Source: Candidatus Omnitrophota bacterium
GTDB taxonomy: Bacteria; Omnitrophota; Gorgyraeia; Gygaellales; Profunditerraquicolaceae
DNA length: 55,507 bases
Assembly: GCA_003598135.1 (NCBI GenBank)
Contig: QZKA01000011.1
Location: forward strand, 1 to 55,507
Direction: 5' to 3'
The translations under genes and the position numbers were made by a program. This document shows positions 32,054-40,581 of this stretch, piece by piece. The notes beneath the pieces are model-generated. The model was not told where the DNA came from. It saw only the letters and a list, made by a program, of their open reading frames with translations, and ran no database searches. How positions within the stretch are numbered: the stretch's first letter is position 1; every line of letters begins with the position of its first letter.

Positions 32054-33513
32054 TCTTTGAAAAAAGCAGGAAGGGCAGGAGGGCTTTTCGCATTCCGGCA
32101 GTAGACGTGCCGGTAAAGGCAAAATTACCTTCCAAATACTGCCGTAGTAACGATGCCTTGCTTGCAGAAGTATCGGAGTTGGATTTAGTGCGCCACTTTA
32201 CCAACCTTTCCCGCCTCAATTTTTCCGTAGATACGAATTTCTACCCGCTGGGTTCCTGTACTATGAAGTATAATCCTAAATTTACCGAGCAGATTGCGGG
32301 GTTGGAGGGCTTCAGGGAATTGCATCCTTTATTTGCCCAGCTCGATGCCACCGTGCCATATACCCAGGGTGCTTTGGAAGTGCTTTTTTGCGCCGAGCAG
32401 GTATTATGCGAAATTACCGGGATGACAGCATTTACTACCCAGCCTCTCGCAGGCGCGCACGGAGAGCTTACCGGTGCGATGATAATTGCTGCTTATCACA
32501 GGCATAAAGGCAATACGCCCAAATACGTAATCGTTCCGGACTCTTCGCACGGCACCAATCCTGCTAGTGCTGCTATTGCGGGTTATGAGGTGATGGTCAT
32601 ACCTACCGATAAAGACGGCTATATGGATATGGAGGCATATAAGAGCAAGTTGGGGCCTGAATCCGCCGCAGTCATGCTTACTTGTCCTGATACGCTGGGG
32701 ATTTTTAATCCACGCATCAAAGAAATTGCAGACCTTGCCCACAAGGCAGGGGTTTTGATGTATTACGACGGAGCCAATTTAAATGCCGTCTTGGGAAAGG
32801 TCAGGCCAGGCGACCTCGGTTTTGACATCGTACATTTAAATCTGCACAAAACCTTTGCGACCCCTCACGGAGGCGGCGGGCCAGGTGCAGGGCCTGTGGG
32901 CGTGACTGCGCGGTTATCCGAATTCCTTCCTGTTCCGCGCGTGATTAAAAAAAGAGACAACACTTTCGCCCTGGAATATAAATTTCCTCATTCTATCGGC
33001 CCGGTCGCGCCTTTTTACGGAAATTTTGGAGTGATCCTGAAGGCGTTGGCTTACATTATGCTTTTGGGTAAGACAGGATTGATTGAGGTAAGCGAAATCG
33101 CGGTCTTAAATGCGAATTATTGCTTGGCGCGGTTAAAAGATTTTTATCAGGTTGCCTACAATAAAAATCGCTGCATGCATGAGTGTATTTTGTCTGCGGT
33201 TGAACAGGCAAAAAACGGTGTCCGGGCACTGGATATCGCAAAATACCTTATCGACAAAGGGTTTCATCCGCCCACCATTTATTTTCCCTTAATTGTCAAA
33301 GAGGCCTTGATGATTGAGCCTACAGAGACCGAGTCGAAAGAAACGCTTGATTCCTTTATTGCCGTGATGATAGAGATCGCCAAAATGAGCAAGACCCACC
33401 CTGAGTTGGTAGTGAATGCCCCATTGTGCTCTCCGGTAAAGCGCCTTGACGAGACTAAGGCAGCCAGGGAGCTTAATCTAAGGTGGAGGCCCCCCCTAGA
33501 AAAGGATGGCTAA
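32044..33513 (+). CDS. gcvPB: Glycine dehydrogenase (decarboxylating) subunit 2
   Basis: A 489-residue C-terminal half of GcvP. The pyridoxal phosphate lysine is K269 in 'IVHLNLHKTFATPHGGGGPG'. 'FYPLGSCTMKYNPK' and 'SSHGTNPASAA' are further signatures. The start within the gcvPA end gives the expected length. With GcvT and GcvH it interconverts glycine and methylene-THF, CO2 and NH3. Dihydrolipoyl dehydrogenase is not in the window. Confidence 0.97.
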   Translation: MQLIFEKSRKGRRAFRIPAVDVPVKAKLPSKYCRSNDALLAEVSELDLVRHFTNLSRLNFSVDTNFYPLGSCTMKYNPKFTEQIAGLEGFRELHPLFAQLDATVPYTQGALEVLFCAEQVLCEITGMTAFTTQPLAGAHGELTGAMIIAAYHRHKGNTPKYVIVPDSSHGTNPASAAIAGYEVMVIPTDKDGYMDMEAYKSKLGPESAAVMLTCPDTLGIFNPRIKEIADLAHKAGVLMYYDGANLNAVLGKVRPGDLGFDIVHLNLHKTFATPHGGGGPGAGPVGVTARLSEFLPVPRVIKKRDNTFALEYKFPHSIGPVAPFYGNFGVILKALAYIMLLGKTGLIEVSEIAVLNANYCLARLKDFYQVAYNKNRCMHECILSAVEQAKNGVRALDIAKYLIDKGFHPPTIYFPLIVKEALMIEPTETESKETLDSFIAVMIEIAKMSKTHPELVVNAPLCSPVKRLDETKAARELNLRWRPPLEKDG

Positions 33514-34342
33514 AAACTGGCGTTTGATACTCAGTGGTCCTGCCGATGCCTATACCAATATGGCAGTTGATGAGGCCATATTCTTTGCCTATTGCGAGAA
33601 AAAAGCAATACCTACCTTACGATTATATACATGGGACCCTCCCGCATTATCGTTGGGATGCGCGCAGGATCCTTTTGAAGAATTAGACCTTAAGAAATGT
33701 GTTCGTGCCAATATTGATGTGGTGCGTAGGATCTCAGGTGGAGGGATCATTTTTCACGACCAGGAGCTGACCTACAGCGCAAGCTGTAACAAAGAAGACA
33801 TACAGGCTTTTGGCTCAATAGCGGATTCTTTTAAATCCTTTTGTGCTTTTCTCTTGTCAATGTACCGTACATTAGGCCTGTGCCCTGTGTTTGCAAATGA
33901 GGCGGTCCCGAGGCTGTCACTGCAAAGGCCCTCGGTGTTTTGTTTCTCGTCATGTGCAAAGTACGATATCCTAATAGGCGGCAAAAAAATTGGAGGCAAT
34001 GCGCAAAGGCGGAAAAAAGATTTTATCTTTCAGCACGGAAGTATCCCTCTTGAATTTGACGCAAAAAAAGCAACCTCTTTTCTGAAGAAAGACCCCGGCC
34101 GGATAAAAGAAAAGGTCTGTGCTTTGAATGAGGCAGCGGGCAGGGAGGTGGACTTAGGCATGCTTCAAGGGATACTGGTTCAGTCTTTTAAGGAGACATT
34201 CGGCGTAAGTCTTGACGAAGGCGAACTGAGTAGCTGGGAAAAAACTTTAGCGTTGCGCTTGCGAGAAGAAAAATATTCGCTGCAAGATTGGAACCTAAGA
34301 AGGCATGAGCACCGTCTTGAAGAAGCCTACGTGGCTGCATAA
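33506..34342 (+). CDS. Lipoate/octanoate transferase, LipM-like
   Basis: A 278-residue member of the lipoate protein ligase family. 'VVRRISGGGIIFHDQELTYS' and 'GGKKIGGNAQRRKKD' are the ligand loops. 'FCFSSCAKYDI' and 'IFQHGSIPLEFD' resemble LipM, where the cysteine in this place is catalytic, and the 278-residue length equals B. subtilis LipM. LplA would have an accessory C-terminal domain. It would move octanoate from ACP to GcvH, followed by LipA. Overlaps gcvPB by 8 bp and lipA by 38 bp. Confidence 0.85.
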   Translation: MAKNWRLILSGPADAYTNMAVDEAIFFAYCEKKAIPTLRLYTWDPPALSLGCAQDPFEELDLKKCVRANIDVVRRISGGGIIFHDQELTYSASCNKEDIQAFGSIADSFKSFCAFLLSMYRTLGLCPVFANEAVPRLSLQRPSVFCFSSCAKYDILIGGKKIGGNAQRRKKDFIFQHGSIPLEFDAKKATSFLKKDPGRIKEKVCALNEAAGREVDLGMLQGILVQSFKETFGVSLDEGELSSWEKTLALRLREEKYSLQDWNLRRHEHRLEEAYVAA

Positions 34343-35177
34343 AAAGATAGAGTTGTCCGGCTGCCAAAGACTCGAGGCATTTATAAGAGAGGCCCGGCTT
34401 AATACTGTTTGTCAGCAGGCGCATTGCCCGAACAGGGGAGAGTGTTTTTCAAAAGGAGAAGCCACGTTTTTGATACTAGGCAATACCTGTACGCGTAAGT
34501 GCAGCTTCTGCCGCGTAGAAAAAGACAGATTCCCTCAAGCCCCGGACCGAGAAGAGCCTTACAGGCTCGCTTGGACGATCAGGCAGTTAGGCCTTGCGCA
34601 TGTGGTTATTACCAGTGTTACCAGGGATGATTTGGCAGATGGCGGAGCAGGGCATTTTGCAGCCAGCGTATCCAGTATCCGGTCTTATTGTCCCGAAATA
34701 TCTATTGAACTGCTTATTCCAGATTTTCTTTTTAATACGCAGGCGATTAAAACAGTAGTAGAGGCGCGTCCTGATATTATCGCTCATAATATTGAGACAG
34801 TCCCCGGTCTTTATGCATCCGTACGCCCGGGAGCTGAATATAATAGGTCAGTAGAAGTGCTAAGGTATGTAAAAGAACTGGATGCGCAGATGTACACTAA
34901 GTCAGGATTGATGTTAGGCCTGGGAGAATGCAAAGAAGAAGTGTTGCGTGCCTTCGCAGACTTGCGTAAGGCAGGGTGTGATTTCTTAAGTATCGGGCAA
35001 TATTTGGCGCCGAGCCTTGCGCATTATCCGGTAAGAGAATATGTCGTGCCTGATATGTTTGAGTATTATAGAACAGAGGCAGAAAGCCTAGGGTTTTTAC
35101 ACGTGGAAAGCGCTCCGTATGTGCGCAGTTCGTATCGAGCTGCAGAATACTTGCGGAAGGTCGAGGCCAAGGCTTAG
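34305..35177 (+). CDS. lipA: Lipoyl synthase LipA
   Basis: A 290-residue radical SAM enzyme with both LipA cluster motifs: C-x4-C-x5-C in 'VCQQAHCPNRGECF' (auxiliary, sacrificial cluster) and CxxxCxxC in 'NTCTRKCSFCRVEK'. 'VITSVTRDDLADGGAGHFA' and 'HNIETVPGLYASVRPGA' are diagnostic. It inserts two sulfurs into octanoyl-GcvH. The 38-bp overlap with the transferase gene suggests coupling; the stop codon lies within a hexameric repeat. Confidence 0.96.
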   Translation: MSTVLKKPTWLHKKIELSGCQRLEAFIREARLNTVCQQAHCPNRGECFSKGEATFLILGNTCTRKCSFCRVEKDRFPQAPDREEPYRLAWTIRQLGLAHVVITSVTRDDLADGGAGHFAASVSSIRSYCPEISIELLIPDFLFNTQAIKTVVEARPDIIAHNIETVPGLYASVRPGAEYNRSVEVLRYVKELDAQMYTKSGLMLGLGECKEEVLRAFADLRKAGCDFLSIGQYLAPSLAHYPVREYVVPDMFEYYRTEAESLGFLHVESAPYVRSSYRAAEYLRKVEAKA

Positions 35178-35426
35178 GTTAAGTAAATCCTAAGCACGAA
35201 ATCCTAAATTCTGAACAAACTCTAAATTATAAATCCCAATGTCTTAAACGAATGCGCTTGGGAATTGGGAAATGAGAATTTGGAATTTGTTTAGGATTTA
35301 GAGTTTAGAATTTAGAGTTTGCCGAATAGTTTGTTTTTACTCAATACGCAATACGCCGTACGCAATACGCATAACGCCAAGCGCTTTATACAGAACTCGA
35401 TACTCTGTACTCAATACTCTGTACTA
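35163..35426. repeat. Composite intergenic repeat (hexamer tract, palindrome, conserved block)
   Basis: Three parts in order. 35163-35183 GAGGCC-AAGGCT-TAGGTT-AAG, which includes the lipA stop codon. 35185-35320 an imperfect palindrome of AAATCCTAA/CTCTAAATT units and their complements TTTAGGATTTAG, TTTAGAATTTAG. 35318-35426 the conserved block TTTGCCGAATAGTTTG followed by CAATACG, CGTACG and CTGTACTCAATACT units up to the start of the next gene. There is no gene in 35178-35428. Confidence 0.78.
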
Positions 35427-35428
35427 CC

Positions 35429-36055
35429 ATGAAGCCATTATTTTTTGCGAATATAACTATTCCCGTTCCCAAAAAAGAAATATACCGGCGTCTGGGGTAT
35501 CGTGATTCCATCACCAGGATTGCTTTCCGCCAAAAGCAGGAGATAGAACATTATATCGAGGAAGCGGTTGCGAAGATACGGCTGCGGGGCGCAGCCCGGC
35601 GGATCCCTATTCATAAAGCTACAAGGGCCCATGTGGCATTAAAGGGCGATATTGTATTCAGGAGCAGGAATGTTGCCGCAATACTCAAAGGCGCCGAAGA
35701 AACGCTCTTGATGGCAGCGACTTGCGGTAGTACAATAATGAAGGCAATAAAGAAATACGCTCTCTCAAGTAACATTATTAAAGCGGTTGTGTTTGATGCG
35801 GTTGCAAGCGAAATGGCGGATGCAGGACTTGACTGGATAATGAGGTATATTAACCAGGAGCTAAGCCGGCAGAAAAAATACCTCGGCCGCAAAAGATTCT
35901 CCTGCGGGTATGGAGATTTCGGCCTTGTGTATCAAAAGGATATGTATCGGCTGCTGAATCTTATGCAGTTGGGCGTCGGCATTACAAAGGATTTCATTCT
36001 TATCCCGGAGAAATCCGTTACTGCGGTTGCTCCGGTATATCCCACTAGACCATGA
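35429..36055 (+). CDS. Stand-alone MetH activation (B12 reactivation) domain protein
   Basis: A 208-residue protein resembling the C-terminal SAM-binding activation domain of cobalamin-dependent methionine synthase. 'RKRFSCGYGDFGLVYQKDMY' corresponds to the 'R-S-x-GYGD' motif, and 'LGVGITKDFILIPEKSVTAV' to its C-terminal strand. In MetH this domain delivers SAM for reductive methylation of oxidised cobalamin. Its stop overlaps the metH start (ATGA), and that MetH lacks the domain, so the two likely work as a split enzyme. Confidence 0.85.
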   Translation: MKPLFFANITIPVPKKEIYRRLGYRDSITRIAFRQKQEIEHYIEEAVAKIRLRGAARRIPIHKATRAHVALKGDIVFRSRNVAAILKGAEETLLMAATCGSTIMKAIKKYALSSNIIKAVVFDAVASEMADAGLDWIMRYINQELSRQKKYLGRKRFSCGYGDFGLVYQKDMYRLLNLMQLGVGITKDFILIPEKSVTAVAPVYPTRP

Positions 36056-38451
36056 AGACAAAAGAAAAAATTATCGCTACACTACAAAAACGCATCATTG
36101 TCCTTGATGGCGCAACAGGCACAGAGTTGTCAAGGCGCGGAATGCCCCAAGGAATAATGCCAGAGGCCTGGGTACTTAAAAACCCCGATGTCTTAAAAGC
36201 GATCCACGCCGAGTATCGGTATGCAGGCGCAGATATAGTCTATGCCTGTACTTTTGGCGCTAACCGGATTAAACTTGCTGAATACGGAATTCGCAATGTA
36301 GGCGAGACAAACCGTAAGCTTCTATTATTGGCAAAAGAGGCGGTGGATACACGGGCGTTGGTTGCCGGCGATATAGGCCCGACCGGCAGTTTTGTCAGGC
36401 CGTTTGGGAAACTTGAGTTTGAGAAAGCAGTGGCAGTATTTAAAGAGCAGATACGGGGTTTATGTGCGGGGGGAGCGGACCTCTTGGTTATTGAGACGAT
36501 GATGGATATCCAGGAAGCGCGCGCAGCGCTTATTGCAGCCAAAGAAACGACCGGTATGTTTGTGATGGTAACCATGACTTTTGATCAAGGCGGCCGAACA
36601 CTTTTCGGCACAGACCCCTTAAGTGCCTTGATTGCCCTGCAAGGCTTAGGCGCTGATGCGGTGGGTGTTAATTGTTCGACTGGTCCGGAAGGGATGCGTG
36701 CGATTATCAAGTCAATAAAGCCTTTTGCCACAGTCCCTCTCGTTGCCAAGCCTAATGCAGGTATCCCAAGGCTTGTAGGAAAAAAGACGGTTTTTGTAAC
36801 GGGCCCAGAAGCCTTTGCGAAAGAGGCCAAAAGGTTAATAACAGTTGGTGTCAATATACTCGGCGGCTGCTGCGGAACGACGCCGCGTCATATCCAACTA
36901 CTCAAAGACGCCGTCGCTACTATGAGGCCTCAGGCGGTGATGAGAAAATCAATCGGTGCGTTAAGTTCGGCGCGAAGAACAGTTATTATTGACGCACAAA
37001 AGCCTCCTCTGATTATTGGTGAAAAGATTAATCCTACCGGCAAAAAAGGCCTGCAGCAAGAGCTTCTTGATGGGAATTTTTCTCTCCTGCGCGGACTTGC
37101 GATAGAACAGGAGGCTCATAAGCCGGTATTATTAGATGTGAATGTGGGTGTCCCTCGCATAGACGAGAAGAAAGCCATACAGGGGGCCATAGAAGCATTG
37201 GCAGGCACAGTTGTCCTGCCGCTAGTAATTGATTCTGCTAACCCTTCCGCTATCGAGGCTGCCTTGAGGCTCTATCCGGGCCGAGCTTTGATTAATTCTA
37301 TTTCCGCAGAGAAAGAAAAACTAAGGCTGCTTCCCGTTGCGCGTAAATACGGCGCTATGTGTATTCTCCTGCCGCTTAGCGGTAAAGGGATACCGTCGAG
37401 CCTTTCCGAAAGAAAACGGATTATACGCAAGGTATTTCATGAGGCGAAGCGCTACGGGTTTACGAAAGAAGATATTATTGTCGACGGACTGGTAATGAGT
37501 ATGGCCTCAAATCCCGAATTCGCCAGTCTTGCCTTAAAGACTGTGGAGTGGGTCAGTAATGTATTTGGGGCGCATACCGTTATAGGGCTCTCGAATGTGT
37601 CTTTTGGGCTTCCCAACCGGCAAATGATTAATGCGGCATTCCTTGCTATGGCGTTGCGCGCAGGCCTGACTTTTGCGATTGCCGACCCTTTAGTGGTAGC
37701 TCTCTTGCGTAAAAAAACGATTCAAAAGATAGTTTCGAAAAAGACAGCTGACCCAAAAAAGCTGCTTGATCTTTTTGCCGGACAAAGCCGAAAAGAAATC
37801 AAACCGCTCAAAAAAATAGCGCGTATAGAAGAGAAGATTTATCAGGCGGTACTTGAAGGTAACAGGGATTCCATTGATAAACTGCTCAAAGAAGGGTTAG
37901 GTAAAGGATTAGGCGCCTATAGGATTATTGAGGAGCTAATGATTCCCGCGATCATGAGAGTAGGAGAACTCTTTGACAAGAAGATTTATTTTCTCCCGCA
38001 GCTTATTGCAGGCGCAGAGAGCGTAAAAAAGGCATTCGGCTACCTAAAACCGTACATCAAAAAAAGTTTTATAAAAGACAAACAAAAAAACCTTATCCTT
38101 ATGGCTTCCGTCAAAGGCGATATACATGACATAGGAAAGAATATCGTGATTTTGATCCTTGAGAGCAATGGGTTTAAGGTGATCGATTTAGGTAAAGACG
38201 TCTCCGCACAAAAAATTGTTGCAGCGGCCCTGCGTTATCGGCCTGATGTGGTTGGCCTCTCCGCGCTTATGACCACTACCATGGTAAGGATGAAAGAGGT
38301 GATCGCCCTTGCCAGAAAAAAAAGGCTTACAACTAAATTTATCGTAGGAGGCGCAGTAGTCAGCGCTCCGTATGCCCGCTCTATCGGCGCAGAATACGCC
38401 AAGAATGCCACTGATGCCGTTAGGATCATGAAGAGATTACATAAAGCTTAG
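36052..38451 (+). CDS. metH: Cobalamin-dependent methionine synthase MetH, without activation domain
   Basis: A 799-residue protein. Homocysteine domain (1-~295) with 'LDGATGTEL' and zinc cysteines in 'GVNCSTGPEG' and 'GGCCGTTPRH'. Pterin-binding domain (~315-570) with 'IIGEKINPTGKKG', 'DVNVGVPRID' and 'GLSNVSFGLPNRQ'. Cobalamin cap (~590-675) and B12 domain (~680-799), where H692 in 'KGDIHDIGKN' is the lower axial ligand. It methylates homocysteine with methyl-THF. The activation domain is encoded just upstream. With gcv it sits in one-carbon metabolism. Confidence 0.95.
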   Translation: MKTKEKIIATLQKRIIVLDGATGTELSRRGMPQGIMPEAWVLKNPDVLKAIHAEYRYAGADIVYACTFGANRIKLAEYGIRNVGETNRKLLLLAKEAVDTRALVAGDIGPTGSFVRPFGKLEFEKAVAVFKEQIRGLCAGGADLLVIETMMDIQEARAALIAAKETTGMFVMVTMTFDQGGRTLFGTDPLSALIALQGLGADAVGVNCSTGPEGMRAIIKSIKPFATVPLVAKPNAGIPRLVGKKTVFVTGPEAFAKEAKRLITVGVNILGGCCGTTPRHIQLLKDAVATMRPQAVMRKSIGALSSARRTVIIDAQKPPLIIGEKINPTGKKGLQQELLDGNFSLLRGLAIEQEAHKPVLLDVNVGVPRIDEKKAIQGAIEALAGTVVLPLVIDSANPSAIEAALRLYPGRALINSISAEKEKLRLLPVARKYGAMCILLPLSGKGIPSSLSERKRIIRKVFHEAKRYGFTKEDIIVDGLVMSMASNPEFASLALKTVEWVSNVFGAHTVIGLSNVSFGLPNRQMINAAFLAMALRAGLTFAIADPLVVALLRKKTIQKIVSKKTADPKKLLDLFAGQSRKEIKPLKKIARIEEKIYQAVLEGNRDSIDKLLKEGLGKGLGAYRIIEELMIPAIMRVGELFDKKIYFLPQLIAGAESVKKAFGYLKPYIKKSFIKDKQKNLILMASVKGDIHDIGKNIVILILESNGFKVIDLGKDVSAQKIVAAALRYRPDVVGLSALMTTTMVRMKEVIALARKKRLTTKFIVGGAVVSAPYARSIGAEYAKNATDAVRIMKRLHKA

Positions 38452-38484
38452 ATCCCCGCTCACTGCGTTCGCGTGGATCAATTC

Positions 38485-38537
38485 GCACCGCAACTTATGT
38501 CACTGGCAAGAATACTATGGTTCCATAAGTTGCGTGC
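38485..38537. other. Strong hairpin downstream of metH
   Basis: GCACCGCAACTTATG (38485-38499) pairs with CATAAGTTGCGTGC (38524-38537): 14 bp with one bulged base, around a 24-nt loop. There is no T run, so it is not a typical intrinsic terminator. It may protect the metH 3' end or be part of an unrecognised element. Confidence 0.6.
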
Positions 38538-38542
38538 TCATT

Positions 38543-38623
38543 GAGGTTAAGGTTTAGGCCAAGGCTTAGGCTTTGGCGAATAGTTTGTTTTTACTCAATA
38601 CGCAATACTCTATACTCAATACG
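38543..38623. repeat. Hexamer tract plus conserved repeat block upstream of hldD
   Basis: GAGGTT-AAGGTT-TAGGCC-AAGGCT-TAGGCT, then from 38572 the block TTTGGCGAATAGTTTGTTTT and CAATACGCAATACTC/TATACTCAATACG units. No palindromic AAATCCTAA arms here. The block is nearly identical to those at 8313 and 35318. It ends ~15 bp before the hldD start codon. Confidence 0.75.
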
Positions 38624-38638
38624 AAAAAGGAGCAATGC

Positions 38639-39607
38639 ATGCGTTTTTTAGTCACAGGAGGTGCTGGTTTTATCGGAAGCTGCCTTGTTTGGAAACTGAA
38701 CCAGGAGGGCATCGACGATATTATTGTCGTTGACCAGATGGATGCTTCTGATAAATGGAAGAACTTAGACGGCAAGGCCTTTCAGGATTATGTCGATAAA
38801 ACCAAGCTACTTGCATATTTGGATACAAATAAGTTAAAGGGCGGACTCGATGCTATTCTGCACATGGGCGCTTGTTCTTCTACCATTGAACAGGACGCGT
38901 CCTATATGGTAACAAATAATTACCTGTACTCAAAAAAGCTCTGCCAGTGGGCCTTAAGGAATAAGGTTCGTTTCCTCTATGCTTCTTCGGCAGCTACGTA
39001 TGGCGCAGGAGAGCTGGGTTACAGCGATGAGGATAGGGTATCTTTGCGATTAAAGCCTTTGAACATCTATGGCTGCTCCAAACAATTAATGGATGCCTGG
39101 GTTATCAAGAACGGCCTGAGTAAAAAGGTGGCAGGTTTTAAGTTCTTCAATGTCTTTGGCCCGAACGAGTACCACAAGGGCGAAATGAGGAGTGTTGTGG
39201 CTAAATCTTTTGAAAAGGTAGTGGCTGAGAAAAAGATCAGGCTTTTTAAATCCTACAAACAAGAATATGCTGATGGCGAACAGAAAAGGGATTTTGTCTA
39301 CGTCAAGGATGCGGTGGAGGTGGTGTATTATTTTGTGACGCATCCCGATAAGGCCGGTATTTTTAACCTCGGCACGGGAAGGGCGAGGACATGGAAAGAC
39401 CTGGCCTTTGCCTTGTTTGCGGCGTTGCGCATACGGCCGCACATTGAATATATTGAAATGCCTCAGATTATACGCGATAGATATCAGTATTTCACTCAGG
39501 CGGAGCTTGCAAAATTAAGAATCGCAGGTTGCAGGCATACATTTCTCTCTCTCGAAGACGCAATCAAAGACTACGCGACCTATTTAAAACACAACGCCTA
39601 TCTATGA
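38639..39607 (+). CDS. hldD: ADP-L-glycero-D-manno-heptose-6-epimerase
   Basis: A 322-residue extended short-chain dehydrogenase. NADP site 'VTGGAGFIGSCLVWKLN', 'MGACSSTIEQDASYMVTNNY', 'YASSAATYG', the YxxxK catalytic pair in 'NIYGCSKQLMD', 'NVFGPNEYHKGEMRSV' and 'RDFVYVKDAV' are diagnostic of HldD. It makes the heptose of the LPS inner core, so the organism probably has LPS. The ATG at 38639 follows AAAAAGGAG; an in-frame TTG at 38573 lies in the repeat. Confidence 0.95.
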   Translation: MRFLVTGGAGFIGSCLVWKLNQEGIDDIIVVDQMDASDKWKNLDGKAFQDYVDKTKLLAYLDTNKLKGGLDAILHMGACSSTIEQDASYMVTNNYLYSKKLCQWALRNKVRFLYASSAATYGAGELGYSDEDRVSLRLKPLNIYGCSKQLMDAWVIKNGLSKKVAGFKFFNVFGPNEYHKGEMRSVVAKSFEKVVAEKKIRLFKSYKQEYADGEQKRDFVYVKDAVEVVYYFVTHPDKAGIFNLGTGRARTWKDLAFALFAALRIRPHIEYIEMPQIIRDRYQYFTQAELAKLRIAGCRHTFLSLEDAIKDYATYLKHNAYL

Positions 39608-40581
39608 ACTCTTCTTGTGCCCGGTATTACAAGCTTTCCGAGTATTACCGGAGAATGAGCGGCGGGAAAAAAGTGCATAAGGTGACTGTTGATGCCGGCT
39701 TTTCCTGCCCTAACCGCGATGGTACGCTATCCTCAGATGGCTGTTCCTATTGCGATAACCGCGGCTTTAGTGTCAATACGCGCCTTTCTGTCCGTCCAGT
39801 TGAGGCCCAGATAAAAGAGGGCATTGAGCGTTTAAAAAAACGTTTCGGGGCTGAGAAATTTGTAGTTTATTTTCAGGCTTACTCCAATACGTACGCGCCC
39901 GTTAAAATCTTGCGCAAATGCTATGATACGGTTAAGAATTTTAAGGACGTTATCGGCATCTCAGTTGCCACTCGGCCGGATTGCGTGAACGATGAAATTA
40001 TGCGCCTGCTTGCAAGCTATGCAGAAACATATGAAGTCTGGATAGAGTACGGGTTGCAGTCGATTCACAATAGGACATTAGAAAGGATCAATCGCGGCCA
40101 CACCTATGAAGATTTCCTGAAGGCCTTGTACGTAACGAGGAAATACGCTTCTTTAAAAACCTGCGTACATGTCATTATCGGGCTCCCTGGCGAAACTAAA
40201 GAGATGATTCTTAAAACGGCAAAGGCCTTAGCCGGCCTTAAGCTCGAAGGTGTCAAGGTCCATCCCCTGCACGCGATAAAACAGACGGCGCTGGAGAAAG
40301 AGTTTCTTAAGGGAGCGTATAAGCCGCTTGAGTTGGATGAGTATGTGGACCTCGTGTGTGTCTTCCTGGAATACCTTTGGCCTGAGACAGTTATCCATAG
40401 GTTAGGCGCTGATTGCCCGGAAGAATTTTTAGTTGCGCCGATGTGGATTCTGGATAAGAACAGACTGTTGCGGGAGATAGAGAAAAGGTTGTGTGAAAGG
40501 GGTTCTTGCCAGGGAAAATTGTATACTGCAGAAGGCCCGGAAGCAACCTTAAGTCATGCATTGCGTGTAGACCATGCGTAA
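39604..40581 (+). CDS. Radical SAM protein, YhcC/TIGR01212 type
   Basis: The ATG at 39604 overlaps the hldD stop (ATGA) and gives 325 residues. The cluster site is in 'DAGFSCPNRDGTLSSDGCSYC', written in parts 'SCPNRDG' and 'GCSYCDN', a spacing typical of the YhcC/Elp3-like branch. 'YFQAYSNTYAPV', 'ISVATRPDCV', 'EYGLQSIHNRTLERINRGH' and 'VHVIIGLPGE' support this family. The reaction is not established; a role in RNA modification is only suspected. The truB gene overlaps its 3' end by 8 bp. Confidence 0.88.
   Translation: MNSSCARYYKLSEYYRRMSGGKKVHKVTVDAGFSCPNRDGTLSSDGCSYCDNRGFSVNTRLSVRPVEAQIKEGIERLKKRFGAEKFVVYFQAYSNTYAPVKILRKCYDTVKNFKDVIGISVATRPDCVNDEIMRLLASYAETYEVWIEYGLQSIHNRTLERINRGHTYEDFLKALYVTRKYASLKTCVHVIIGLPGETKEMILKTAKALAGLKLEGVKVHPLHAIKQTALEKEFLKGAYKPLELDEYVDLVCVFLEYLWPETVIHRLGADCPEEFLVAPMWILDKNRLLREIEKRLCERGSCQGKLYTAEGPEATLSHALRVDHA

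Noticed and set aside
35341..35426. CRISPR-like short repeats (CAATACG units)
   Set aside because: The units are 7-8 bp, degenerate and contiguous without spacers; no cas gene is in the window.
38573..38638. Upstream in-frame TTG start for hldD
   Set aside because: The extension translates the intergenic repeat block; the ATG at 38639 has a strong AAAGGAG and begins with the Rossmann strand as expected.
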